DNA of 64,000 nucleotides from Salinicoccus carnicancri Crm (lineage in GTDB: Bacteria > Bacillota > Bacilli > Staphylococcales > Salinicoccaceae), in NCBI RefSeq assembly GCF_000330705.1, contig NZ_ANAM01000008.1:496001-560000 (forward strand), in the 5' to 3' direction. Shown here piece by piece: positions 6,654 through 15,591 of this stretch (the first letter of the stretch is position 1; every line of letters starts with the position of its first letter). The notes under the pieces were generated by a model that was given only the letters and a program-made list of their open reading frames with translations, was not told where the DNA came from and did no database searches. The position numbers and the translations under genes are program-made.

Positions 6654-7658
6654 TTAGTCTTTGCTATTAGTCTCTGCTAACAACATTTTGCTTATTTCTT
6701 CTTGTGTATCTAGTATTACCTGCAGTTCTTTATCATGCTTGCTAACTCCTGCCTTAACCTCTACTGGATCAACCTCAGGTGTAGCAGTGGGCTTTAGTGC
6801 TGTGCCTCTATTTTTAACTATCTCTTTAGCCTCTTTTTTATCAAATACAACAGAAAGTTTCTTTACTAGCTCTGCATCTGATAGCTTAAGTCTTTCCTTT
6901 TTCTGTACATTCTTGCCCTTTGCATACAATCTAACTTCTCTTTTATTTAATGGTCTAGCTGTTCCTCTTTCTATCCTGTCCAATCTTAATGCCTCCTGCA
7001 TTAGCTTTAGATCCGGATGCTCTACCTGATTATATAAACTCATAAACAACATGCCATAATAAAGAGCCTCAAGCTTTAACCCCTCATCTGATATGGTTGT
7101 ATCTACAAACTTCTGTCTACTTCCCTTTGTTTCTACAGTACCTAAATCTAGCAGGGTACTTTCATTTAACATTACGCCTAGATCTCTTGTATCTAAGTAC
7201 TTGCTGATACTGCCTAACTCATTTTTAATAAACCATCTCAGAGATCTCTGTTTCATTGCTTGCAGATTCATAACCTCATTAGAGGACATCCCTGTAAAAT
7301 CTATGAGTAACTGCTGTTGTCTGACAGATGCATCAGGTCTAATCGCCTGCTCTATCAGATTCTGCACAAACTTATCAAGTTGCTCCTCAGTCATTGATCT
7401 GTTTAGACTTGTAGGATCATACTCAGGTGCTTTAATCTCCTCCTGTGTCTTTAACTCCTGATCATACAACTCTCTATGCTCTGATATGTATGTTCTTAAA
7501 AGTCTACTGGAGAAACCAAGCTCCTTGCTGTATGCCTCCTGTGTAGTGCCAAAATGCACCTTACAATAGGCATGTAAAAGAGCAGTCTGCTCTGATCCAG
7601 TGGGTTTATTTTCTTCTATAAACTCCTGAAACTCTGTTTTCTGTGTTTCCTCTGCCAT
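6654..7658 (-). CDS. Unknown protein with an N-terminal helix-turn-helix
   Basis: A 334-residue soluble protein. Residues ~30-60, 'HFGTTQEAYSKELGFSSRLL', read like a helix-turn-helix; the middle (90-230) is helical and the C-terminal part is lysine-rich ('GKNVQKKERLKLSDAEL') before an acidic tail. GAGGGGAAAG lies before the ATG at 7658. It is the first gene of the minus-strand cluster and faces away from the helicase-like gene, with a 306-bp shared control region. A role in replication or its control is plausible but unproven. Confidence 0.7.
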   Translation of the reverse strand: MAEETQKTEFQEFIEENKPTGSEQTALLHAYCKVHFGTTQEAYSKELGFSSRLLRTYISEHRELYDQELKTQEEIKAPEYDPTSLNRSMTEEQLDKFVQNLIEQAIRPDASVRQQQLLIDFTGMSSNEVMNLQAMKQRSLRWFIKNELGSISKYLDTRDLGVMLNESTLLDLGTVETKGSRQKFVDTTISDEGLKLEALYYGMLFMSLYNQVEHPDLKLMQEALRLDRIERGTARPLNKREVRLYAKGKNVQKKERLKLSDAELVKKLSVVFDKKEAKEIVKNRGTALKPTATPEVDPVEVKAGVSKHDKELQVILDTQEEISKMLLAETNSKD

Positions 7659-7964
7659 ACTATTACTTTCCCCTCTCTTAATCTCTGTATTATTCTCATT
7701 AATTGCCCCTGTTGCTACCTATTTCATTTCTCTACTATATAGGGCTACTAGATGAGGCTTATCCCAGTAGTTACTTAGGATAATATTACACTAACCTCTG
7801 TAGACTCTCTATTGATATCCTGATTAACTTCTGTCATATAAATCTCCTCCCTTTAGCTCTATATTTAGAAATGCTGTTTTAACTGTGACTGCCCTCATGT
7901 CACAGCTTTAAAAAGTCTCCTAACAATAATAATGAAAGATATTATATTTTAAGGAGACTACACA
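7659..7964. promoter_or_regulatory. Divergent control region inside the element
   Basis: This 306-bp gap separates two diverging transcription units. It is A+T-rich with several TATAAT-like and TTAACT-like words (for example ATTATATTTT just before the AAGGAG of the helicase gene). I see no convincing operator repeat and no small gene. Promoters for both directions must lie here. Confidence 0.5.
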
Positions 7965-9248
7965 TTGGAAAATAGAAATTTAAAGGTAAAAGTAATTGAT
8001 AGTATTATGGGATCAGGTAAAACTAGTTGGGCTATCCAGTATATGAATGGGTCTCATGAATCTGAGAAATTTATTTACATTACTCCATTTCTTAATGAGG
8101 TTGAAAGAGTCAAAAGAGAGGTAACAAATAAGGAGTTTGTAGAGCCTGAGAAATTTAAAGGCAAGAATAAGAGAGAACATTTTAAAACTCTACTTTCACA
8201 GGGCAAAAACATCTGTAGTACTCACGCTTTATTTAAAAAAGCAGATGAGGCTCTTATAGATTTAATTCAAGTTCAGGGCTATACCTTAATACTAGATGAG
8301 GTCATGAATGTAATTGAACAGGAGCCTATTACTAAAGAGGATTTACAGCACCTGACACAACCTAATCATAATGGGGAGCCATTACTGTATGTAAAACCTG
8401 ATGGTACTTGTAGATGGACTAAAAAGGACTATAAGGGTAGGTTTGAAAGCATCAAGGAGTTAGCAGAGAGCAATAATTTAATGATTCATAATAACACAGC
8501 TCTGTACTGGACTATGCCTGTAAGAGCATTTAGAGCTTTTGAGCAGGTTATTGTAATGACTTATATGTTTGATGGTCAGCTACAGAAATACTACTATGAC
8601 ATGCATGATGTGGATTACTACTACAAAGCTATTAAATTAGATCCTGAGGATAACAGATATAAACTAATCAATTATGTAGATCACACTGCAGAGGACAGGG
8701 AGCACCTGAGGGAGCTTATTAATATCCATTATTCAAAGTTAAATGATATTGGTAAAGGATACCACGCTTTCAGCTCTACTAAGTTAGATAAGTATGCTAA
8801 TGATTCTGCTTTTATTGAGCTTAAAGAGAGAGTTAAGAAAGATGCTTACAATTTTTACAGAAACAAAATAAAGGCATCTGCTAAAGATGTTATGTGGACT
8901 ACTATAAAGGGAGAGAATGATAGCATTAAAAAAGCTTTGGCACCTCATGGACTCACTAGAGAATACAATGAACAGCCTAATAAATTTGTGGAGGTCACAG
9001 CTAGGGCTACTAATGACTACAAGAATAAGACCACTTGCATTTATTTAGCTAACAGATACCTTAATCCAATGTTAAAGCAATTTGTAGAAGATGGAGGGGC
9101 TAAGGTAGATCAAGATAAATTTGCATTGTCTGAGTTATTACAATGGATTTTCAGGTCTAGAATTAGAGTAAATCAGCCCATTGATATTTATATTCCCTCT
9201 AGTAGAATGAGGAGACTGTTAGAGCAATATCTTAATAATGAAATATAA
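7965..9248 (+). CDS. SF2 helicase-like / origin-binding-type P-loop ATPase
   Basis: A 427-residue protein with a Walker A motif at the N-terminus, 'DSIMGSGKTSWAIQ' (residues 12-25), then 'YITPFLNEVERVK' (motif Ia-like), 'STHALF', and a Walker B/DExx-like 'LILDEVMNVIEQ' near residue 107. The C-terminal half has 'VTARATNDYKN' and 'LLQWIFRSRIR', compatible with helicase motifs V and VI. This layout resembles phage and plasmid origin-binding or DEAD-like helicases. The start is TTG at 7965, 8 nt after AAGGAG. It is the only large plus-strand gene in the element and is followed by 2.2 kb without genes, which could be its target. Replication is an inference. Confidence 0.75.
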   Translation: MENRNLKVKVIDSIMGSGKTSWAIQYMNGSHESEKFIYITPFLNEVERVKREVTNKEFVEPEKFKGKNKREHFKTLLSQGKNICSTHALFKKADEALIDLIQVQGYTLILDEVMNVIEQEPITKEDLQHLTQPNHNGEPLLYVKPDGTCRWTKKDYKGRFESIKELAESNNLMIHNNTALYWTMPVRAFRAFEQVIVMTYMFDGQLQKYYYDMHDVDYYYKAIKLDPEDNRYKLINYVDHTAEDREHLRELINIHYSKLNDIGKGYHAFSSTKLDKYANDSAFIELKERVKKDAYNFYRNKIKASAKDVMWTTIKGENDSIKKALAPHGLTREYNEQPNKFVEVTARATNDYKNKTTCIYLANRYLNPMLKQFVEDGGAKVDQDKFALSELLQWIFRSRIRVNQPIDIYIPSSRMRRLLEQYLNNEI

Positions 9249-11446
9249 ATGGATTATAATTAATATGATGCCTCTGCTGTGCACTACAGTAGGGGTATTA
9301 TTACAAATAGCTGAAACCCTTGATATAGCTGACTTACTCACTCCACTGAGTAAAACCTTTACAAAACCCTATAGTGGCGGGTCTTCAGACCCCCCTCCCT
9401 TATAATAACAGTATACAGACTGAGTAACTTTTTAGCAGTAAAGACAGCTATATATTCCAGTCGCTAAAGCTCCTTACATAGCTCAGGCATTACCTGCCCT
9501 CGCCCTACCCTCTTAATTAACTGCTGTAATATCTTCTACAATATAGGCAGGTTTATATTTAGGTGGGGGCATGAGCTTTAGCTCAGGCTAGGTTTTAGAT
9601 GCTCTTAGGTCTTTGCACTATAACAGTACCTCAGCAAATACTTTAATATCAGGTAGCTACTTAGCCTTAGAAGTATAATCCTTTATGCTATGTTTTTTGT
9701 GGTCTACTATGTAGACTGTTCTTTCTTCTTTTTTGTGTCACTACCTGTTATTTACTGCTTAGCTCTCAGTAATAGCAGGTACTTTTTTTATGTCTTCTAC
9801 TCCATACTGTAGTAAAGATCTGCTACTGTATTTTACATATAATTTAATATACTTATCTCCCTGTTAGTGCTGTTAATTCAGTTACTGGCAGGTTATTTTT
9901 GTATACTCTGTGAGGTTAGATATTACTACTACAGGTACTGCTAGTTACACAGGGGTTACTGAAATAAGGGGAGGGGGAGGTATATAACTGTAGGGCGATT
10001 GTGAGGAGCATTAGCTTACACAGTAGGTTACATTAGATTACATGGTAAACAGCCCAAGAAACATCAGGAGGGTCTGCCACTGCCATTAGTGAAATATTTC
10101 ATAGGTGTAGCTATTATGTAAAGAGTAAACGCTTGACACAATAATATTTATAGCATATTCCTGCCCCTGCTCCTGCAGTTTCCTTAAAGGAATACATAAG
10201 CCTGATATGATCTACAATATCATTCTGAGTCAGGTACAGTACTACTAATTAAAACCTAAGAGATATAAGGGCTGTAAGTGTTAGGGTATTATTTTGAAAA
10301 TAAAATGGCTGTAAGTACTGTTGTAGAGCCTTTTCTCATTTTGATATATAGGGCTATTAATTAAGGGGGAGGGGGCTAGGTAGGTACTGAGCAAGTACTG
10401 AGCAATCTCTTACTCTACAGCTAAGACACAAGGAGAGGGCTTATATATTGTGGGGCTACAGCAGGGACTGTAACTAACAGCAGGGCTAAGCTCCTGATAC
10501 ATCAGGCAGGTACTGGACTCACTGCAGAGCACTGTAGCTAACAGCAGGAGCTACTACTGTACTAATGAGAGGGCTAAAGCTATAGAAGTGTGTAGATATA
10601 TATATAGATATGAGCACTGCAATATACATAGATATTGTAGCTACCATTTTGAAACTAACTAATGAGACTTTACTAAGCTGATAGAATCAAGGCAGTAACT
10701 TAACTATCAATAACATTACTTATTGAGACAGTAAGAGTTCTGTACTAATCCAGTAACAGTAACAATAAAAATAATGATGATAAGTTAAGTTAGCTAAATG
10801 TAATAGTCTTTGCTCAGCTCTCTACTGATCTGCTAATACTTTTAATTAATTGATTGTAGACTAACAGAAATAATACTTGTGCAAGCTAATATAAGCTATT
10901 CTGACAAACTTTAATATAAATCTAACGCCTTTATATTAATCACTTTCAGATGCTCTAAATTAGCCTCACAGAACAGCCTCATATTGATACAGTTATAGTT
11001 ATCAGAGTAAAGATAGCATAATCTATCTAGCATGGGGGTATGGGAGGGGGCAGACCCTATATATAGGAGCATCTTGTGCTGAAATTATTTCTTTTCCATT
11101 TTTTACAGCTCCTGAGGAAACTAGAGCACCATAGAGCAAGTACTATAGACTAAGTAGCACTACAGAGCCTCACTAATATTATTGTAGATACACAGACCAC
11201 ATAGTGAGCCCCCCTTACTTAAACAGCCTTACTATAAAAAATATTTCTAAGTCCTAAAATTACAGATCAGCAGACAACATAAAAAAAGCAGAGACTATAA
11301 TGTCCCTGCTCTGATACTAAACTTATTCTAATTATTACATGTAAAATCTTATTATCTAATTTTTGGTATTACCAATGAAAATAGTGTGACTTCTATTAGA
11401 GTAGACACTTTAATAAGTATATTTCTATAATTCCTTAACAAAATTT
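9249..11446. other. 2.2-kb gene-free block of the element
   Basis: No credible reading frame on either strand; stops, especially TAG, are dense in all frames. Contents seen: hairpin GGGTCT/AGACCC (9379-9392), GTCTAC/GTAGAC near 9702-9716, TTCCTT/AAGGAA near 10180; plus-strand G-rich tracts at 9968-9980, 10365-10384 and 11034-11050; a tandem 11-mer GTACTGAGCAA (10384-10405); a repeat ACTGTARCTAACAGCAGG at 10467-10484 and 10531-10548; and a TA-rich stretch at 10594-10612. CG is nearly absent here too. Candidates: replication origin, a large structured RNA, or a decayed gene region. I cannot decide. Confidence 0.7.
11281..11309 (-). terminator. Terminator beyond the PIN gene
   Basis: GCAGAGAC (11288-11295) / GTCCCTGC (11302-11309), followed on the minus strand by seven T. 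It lies about 140 nt after the stop of the PIN gene. Confidence 0.7.
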
Positions 11447-11449
11447 ACT

Positions 11450-12802
11450 TTAAAATGGTAATCCATTATTTTTATAATAAATTTCCATTTCATTTATTAA
11501 CTCTAAAAGAATAATTGCTCTTTTAACTATATCTTCAGGTAATGAATTTAATTTTTCTAAGAATTTATTTGCTAAGTCAACATAACCCTCTATAGCAATG
11601 TCTGCAGACAAATCTTTAGCTGTTAGTTCTAGGTAAGGCATTACTCTATCAATAATCTGTAAAACTGCCTCATTATAATGATATATTTCATCATTATTAG
11701 CATGTAAAGCATTCTTTATTAGTACTTTACTTTGTTCTCTTTCATTTATTGGTAAAAACTCTAGTATTTCTTTTAATGATATATTTGACTTATCAATAAT
11801 ATTTCTATAATTTATATTGTCTAGATTTTTATACGCCTTGTTTTTAACAATCTTTTTATTATCTGCTTTTGTCTCTTCTGCTGTTCTAATGCTTTCTAAT
11901 TCAGCAGATACCTCGCTGAGCTGTGTCGCATTAAAATCTATACCTAAATATTTACTCGCATATTCTATAAAGCGTACTGTCTTATACATATGAAAATTTT
12001 GACCTGTTTCATTAAAAAATTCTTGAATTAGGTTAGGGTGAGGTCCTTTAGTCTCCCCTTTCTTAATATGCCACCAGTCCTCTTTATTATCTTCTGTAAT
12101 AAATATCACTGGTTTAGCATTTTCACACGCTTTAACTTTATCAATTATTTGTTTCCATACTATTAAATCGCCATATTGGAGTTGATACTTGATACCATCA
12201 TAAGACCTATACTCTTTTTTATCAGTTTTATCTTTAAAACCAGGAGGGACTTTAAGAGGATACCTTTCTCTCCCATCTTCCTCAATTTTATTTATCTCAT
12301 CTTGATTATATGACTCTCCAACATTATTATTCAATAATTCTAATATCCTGTCATGTATTTCATTTGAGTTAGGTAAATCATTTATTTCTTCTTCTACTTT
12401 TTCTTCTAACTCTTTATTAGATTCATCTAAATTTTTAATAAAAAAATTAAAATCCTCAGTCCTAATAAAAGGATTATCATCTTGAGCATTTTGTAAAAAA
12501 GATTTCGCCTCATCTATTAGACCTTTCAAATTTTTTTCTATTTTTTCATATCCCTCTTTTTGATTATACATGTTATCCTCATAGTTAAAGAAATACTCTA
12601 GGGCAACTTGATGCGGTATCCATAATCTATTTTTTTCTTTGAATTTTTGTAAAATTTCTAATAGTCGCCCTGCACTCTGTTTTGAGGGATATTTATAAAA
12701 ATATAATAAAATATTTGTATCCACCACTATAATTGATTCATCCAACAAGTCCTCATATTCTTTTTTTGTATATTTAATAAATCCTTTAAATTGTTCTAAC
12801 AT
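11450..12802 (-). CDS. PIN-like domain protein (PIN_8/DUF4935 type), putative defence effector
   Basis: A 450-residue protein with an N-terminal PIN-like nuclease domain: 'SIIVVDTNILLYFYKYP' carries the first catalytic aspartate, an all-helical insert follows, and 'PVIFITEDNKEDWWHIKKG' (residues ~215-235) supplies the late acidic residues. The C-terminal ~180 residues are helical and unassigned. ATG 12802 is preceded by AGGGGG; an in-frame ATG at 12820 overlaps nothing useful. PIN domains cut RNA, and this large type is found in phage-defence islands. It starts 20 bp after the DUF4145 gene ends, so the two are one operon. The pair is more A+T-rich yet richer in CG than the rest of the element. 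Confidence 0.8.
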   Translation of the reverse strand: MLEQFKGFIKYTKKEYEDLLDESIIVVDTNILLYFYKYPSKQSAGRLLEILQKFKEKNRLWIPHQVALEYFFNYEDNMYNQKEGYEKIEKNLKGLIDEAKSFLQNAQDDNPFIRTEDFNFFIKNLDESNKELEEKVEEEINDLPNSNEIHDRILELLNNNVGESYNQDEINKIEEDGRERYPLKVPPGFKDKTDKKEYRSYDGIKYQLQYGDLIVWKQIIDKVKACENAKPVIFITEDNKEDWWHIKKGETKGPHPNLIQEFFNETGQNFHMYKTVRFIEYASKYLGIDFNATQLSEVSAELESIRTAEETKADNKKIVKNKAYKNLDNINYRNIIDKSNISLKEILEFLPINEREQSKVLIKNALHANNDEIYHYNEAVLQIIDRVMPYLELTAKDLSADIAIEGYVDLANKFLEKLNSLPEDIVKRAIILLELINEMEIYYKNNGLPF

Positions 12803-12822
12803 TTTAAGCCCCCTAAACATTT

Positions 12823-13497
12823 TTAATTTTTCATTTCATCTCTATATTTCTGTGATTTTATTTTCATAGCAATAAAATAGACAGTAAGATCTATCAGATT
12901 TTTTAGATCATTAATGTCTGTCCCCTCCCATTTTCTTGTATAATGAGTTTCATCATTCCCCAACCATGTAGCTCTTTCTGCCATTTGTTGTATATCTGAA
13001 TCACTTATATAATCATTTATACATTTTTGAATTGAATGAATTGCTTTAACAGTTTCTGCATCCTCAGGATGTTCACTTATTATGTAATCTTTTAATAAAA
13101 ATTCTAGAGATTTCCTATAAGCACCTCCACAAATAAGATTAAGTTCCGCTTGTTCTGCATTAAATGCTTGATTATATATCTTTATAAATTCTGGAGATAA
13201 CTCATTAATTTCTTTAGGAAATTCTTCATAACTTTTACTCTGGGGGTAAAGATATGATAATTTAAATTTATTAGTATCGCCTGGTTGTCTTATGGTACTC
13301 ATAGTATACACAGCAAAAAATAGTGATTCACATTCTCCATTTGGACATTTACATAAAAGCTCATGAAATCTATACTGTTTTTCATGTATAAGAATATATT
13401 TAGGTATTATTAAATTCTTACACAAGGGGCATTTATCAGGTTTTTTTTCCAAGTAATTTAAATTTTTACTATCCTCAATCTGTCTAATGTATCCCAT
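12823..13497 (-). CDS. DUF4145-type protein with zinc ribbon, putative partner of the PIN protein
   Basis: A 224-residue protein. The N-terminus has paired cysteines 'CPLCKNL' and 'CKCPNGEC', a likely zinc ribbon. The C-terminal ~120 residues match the DUF4145 pattern: 'AEQAELNLICGGAYRKSLEF', 'AIHSIQKCINDYI', then 'ATWLGNDETHYTRKW' and a final helix 'DLTVYFIAMKIK'. DUF4145 proteins are common in restriction and abortive-infection loci and are related to HEPN-like helical folds. It is the first gene of the two-gene operon with the PIN protein and has its own promoter region at 13498-13560. A sensor or RNA-binding role is inference. Confidence 0.75.
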   Translation of the reverse strand: MGYIRQIEDSKNLNYLEKKPDKCPLCKNLIIPKYILIHEKQYRFHELLCKCPNGECESLFFAVYTMSTIRQPGDTNKFKLSYLYPQSKSYEEFPKEINELSPEFIKIYNQAFNAEQAELNLICGGAYRKSLEFLLKDYIISEHPEDAETVKAIHSIQKCINDYISDSDIQQMAERATWLGNDETHYTRKWEGTDINDLKNLIDLTVYFIAMKIKSQKYRDEMKN

Positions 13498-13560
13498 TTA
13501 ATAGCACATATCCTTTCATTCACAAAATCAGAATCATCATACAAATTATACCATATAAAA

Positions 13561-13587
13561 AAGAGCAGTATTCTGTTACCTGCTCTT
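13561..13587 (-). terminator. Terminator between the unknown genes and the DUF4145/PIN operon
   Basis: AAGAGCAG (13561-13568) / CTGCTCTT (13580-13587), followed on the minus strand by TTTT. It ends the transcript of the genes at 13650-14570. Confidence 0.7.
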
Positions 13588-13649
13588 AATTAACTAAACA
13601 ATTATAAGTATTTTCAGTAAATCTAACAATAATATTTCAATTGCATCAC

Positions 13650-14033
13650 TTAATATCTTTGATATAAGTAACTGTGCACGCTGTATAATACTGGTTTAAC
13701 CCTTGATTTTTCATTCTTAAATTGTATACTTTGCTTATAATATTCATTGTAAAAAGTTGATTCAGTATTAGCTACATCCATGACAAAATACATCTCAATA
13801 GGCTCTAGCTCAAAAGCATCTGATATTTTCAGCCCATTTCTTAAAGCTCTTTGATAACTATTTTTATCTATATTCCCTGATAAGCCATTAAAAATATCTC
13901 CATCTAACTTTAAATAAGAGCCTTTAATCAAACTACTTTTAAGTGTATTCCTAAACTCTGTGAAATCATTACCTGATTTAAGAGAATCAGTTTTAAACCT
14001 ATAGCCCTGTAATTTCAAATTTTTCATTGCCAT
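13650..14033 (-). CDS. Unknown 127-residue protein of the element
   Basis: A basic, soluble protein, 'MAMKNLKLQGYRFKTDSLKS...', with a middle segment 'YQRALRNGLKISDAFELEPI' that may be a helix-turn-helix-like turn, and a C-terminus rich in tyrosine ('VLYSVHSYLYQRY'). AGAGGGG lies before the ATG. It follows the gene at 14095 by 61 bp on the same strand and precedes a terminator, so these are probably cotranscribed. I recognise no family. Confidence 0.6.
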   Translation of the reverse strand: MAMKNLKLQGYRFKTDSLKSGNDFTEFRNTLKSSLIKGSYLKLDGDIFNGLSGNIDKNSYQRALRNGLKISDAFELEPIEMYFVMDVANTESTFYNEYYKQSIQFKNEKSRVKPVLYSVHSYLYQRY

Positions 14034-14094
14034 GTATCCCCTCTACTTTTTTCAATAACTAAATGTAATTCTTTGATCTAGTCATTTAACAATA

Positions 14095-14466
14095 TTATAC
14101 CTCTACTGCTCCAAATAAATTTAAATTTTTTTGTAACTCTCTCCCCCACTTATGCCAATCTACAAACTGTTCTAATTCATATACAAGTTCTAGGCTAAAA
14201 CTCCCCATATCAGCAACAGCTCCATCTTTCTGATCTTTGTAATACTGATAAGCTACTTCTGATAATTCAGTAATTCCTTGATATAGAATAAACTGATCAT
14301 TTGTTACAATTTCTAATGTCTCACTAATTTTATAGTTACCACTATCAAGAATAGCATTAATAAACAATAATTCATGATCTGTAAACTCTTTACTTCTAAA
14401 CTTTCTAACTTTAGAATTAGCTATTTCTTTTTTCAGTTCAGTGTAATCTGTTTTGTTATTAGTCAT
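14095..14466 (-). CDS. Unknown 123-residue acidic protein of the element
   Basis: An acidic helical protein, 'MTNNKTDYTELKKEIANSKV...', with 'ELEQFVDWHKWGRELQKNL' near the C-terminus. Its start codon lies 2 nt after the stop of the 33-residue membrane peptide, with AAAGGGAG before it, so translation is probably coupled. No motif is recognised. Part of the small-gene cluster downstream of the resolvase. Confidence 0.6.
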   Translation of the reverse strand: MTNNKTDYTELKKEIANSKVRKFRSKEFTDHELLFINAILDSGNYKISETLEIVTNDQFILYQGITELSEVAYQYYKDQKDGAVADMGSFSLELVYELEQFVDWHKWGRELQKNLNLFGAVEV

Positions 14467-14468
14467 GT

Positions 14469-14570
14469 TTAAATTCTCCCTTTAATAAATGTACTTTCTA
14501 ATAGGTTCATAAGTATTAAAGCAGGTGCTGAGGCTATGAATGTAAGTATTACAAGATTATCTATATCCAT
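14469..14570 (-). CDS. 33-residue hydrophobic peptide overlapping the resolvase end
   Basis: The frame encodes MDIDNLVILTFIASAPALIL and then 'MNLLESTFIKGRI', one clear membrane helix (residues 5-24). A very strong AGGGGGGAGG ribosome site sits 8 nt before its ATG, inside the last codons of the resolvase gene. Stop and next start are 2 nt apart. The size and layout recall small toxic or regulatory membrane peptides, but no antitoxin is evident. Confidence 0.5.
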   Translation of the reverse strand: MDIDNLVILTFIASAPALILMNLLESTFIKGRI

Positions 14571-15141
14571 TTAAACAGCCTCCCCCCTCAGTCTTTAGCT
14601 TTCTGTATATGGTAGCCCTTGAAATTCCAGTAATATCTGAGATCTGTTTTACTGTATGCTCTCCCTTGCTGTACAGTTCCAAAGCATGAGCCACTTTATT
14701 ACTATTAGCTCTAGGTCTGCCAAACTGCACTCCTTTAGACTGAGCTACAGCTACACCCTCCTTAACTCTCTGATGTATCTGTTTTCTCTCCATCTCAGCA
14801 AGTGCTCCCATAACTGTAAGTAGAAAATCTGACATTATGCTCTCTCCTGAAATATCTAACCATGAATCAGAGAGAGACTTAAGGGAGGCATCTTTATTCT
14901 TAATGATCTCCACTATCTCTAGCAAGTCCTTTGTAGATCTACTGAGCCTATCAATGCTAACAATATATACAGTGTCTCCCTCTTGTAGCTGATCTAGTAG
15001 CTCATTGAGCTGAGGTCTATCCCTCTTACTACCTGAGATCCTGTCTCTGTAAATGTAATCACAGTGCTCTAGTTGTTGCTCCTGCCTATCAAACTTTTGC
15101 GACTCATTGAGGGTACTGATTCTCATGTAGCCATAGTTCAT
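14557..15141 (-). CDS. Small serine recombinase (resolvase/invertase family)
   Basis: A 194-residue recombinase of the Tn3-resolvase/Hin family. The catalytic serine is in 'MNYGYMRIST' (Ser9); 'VSIDRLSRSTKDL' holds the conserved arginines; 'GALAEMERKQIHQRVKEGV' is the long E helix; the C-terminal 'HTVKQISDITGISRATIYR' is the DNA-binding HTH. Full length. It is the second serine recombinase of the element and is too small to be the integrase. Likely roles are dimer resolution, or inversion of a segment, but no pair of inverted sites was spotted. Confidence 0.92.
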   Translation of the reverse strand: MNYGYMRISTLNESQKFDRQEQQLEHCDYIYRDRISGSKRDRPQLNELLDQLQEGDTVYIVSIDRLSRSTKDLLEIVEIIKNKDASLKSLSDSWLDISGESIMSDFLLTVMGALAEMERKQIHQRVKEGVAVAQSKGVQFGRPRANSNKVAHALELYSKGEHTVKQISDITGISRATIYRKLKTEGGGCLNGYR

Positions 15142-15269
15142 ATTTTGTTATCTCCTTTCATTAGTAGTATCATTTTGATACCTGTATAAGTAATATACCA
15201 CTGTGAAATACTGGTATCAATATAATACCACTATATATTTTGGAGATTTTACACTTTGGTAAAAAATAA

Positions 15270-15296
15270 AAAAGACAGGGCTGTTTAGCCCTGCCT
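15270..15296 (-). terminator. Terminator of the winged-helix gene
   Basis: AGACAGGGCT / AGCCCTGCCT with loop GTTT (15273-15296), followed on the minus strand by TTTTTT. Confidence 0.8.
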
Positions 15297-15315
15297 AATC
15301 TACAATAACTATATA

Positions 15316-15591
15316 TTAATATCTATTATCTTTTCTAAACTCATCAGGTATATTCAACCTATACTCAGATGGTAAGCCCTTGTTTAGTTTAATCTCTAGT
15401 ATTCCTAATTTTTCTAGTTCTTGCATCCCTCTACTTGTGGTAGTCTTAGCCATTCCTAGCCTGTCCTTTAAGTCATTAAATGAGGTCTGTACTTCTCCTG
15501 TATCCTCTGAAAGGCTGTACATTCCTAAGAATAGCCTTAGTGTAGATGGTTTCAATTTTATCAGTAAATTATATAAGGTTACTTTGTCCAT
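15316..15591 (-). CDS. Winged-helix DNA-binding protein
   Basis: A 91-residue protein of winged-helix type: 'LRLFLGMYSLSEDTGEVQTS', recognition helix 'DRLGMAKTTTSRGMQELEKL', then a wing 'GILEIKLNKGLPSEYRLNIP'. This resembles the small MarR/RepL-like regulators of phages and plasmids. It lies between the two recombinase genes on the same strand, with its own terminator. Possible roles are repressor of the element or recombination directionality factor for the integrase; the latter is worth testing because no other candidate sits next to the integrase. Confidence 0.7.
   Translation of the reverse strand: MDKVTLYNLLIKLKPSTLRLFLGMYSLSEDTGEVQTSFNDLKDRLGMAKTTTSRGMQELEKLGILEIKLNKGLPSEYRLNIPDEFRKDNRY

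Noticed and set aside
9249-11446. Genes hidden by stop-codon reassignment (TAG read as sense)
   Set aside because: The integrase gene of the same element uses TAG as its stop and the others use TAA or TGA, and the block also has many TAA and TGA in every frame.
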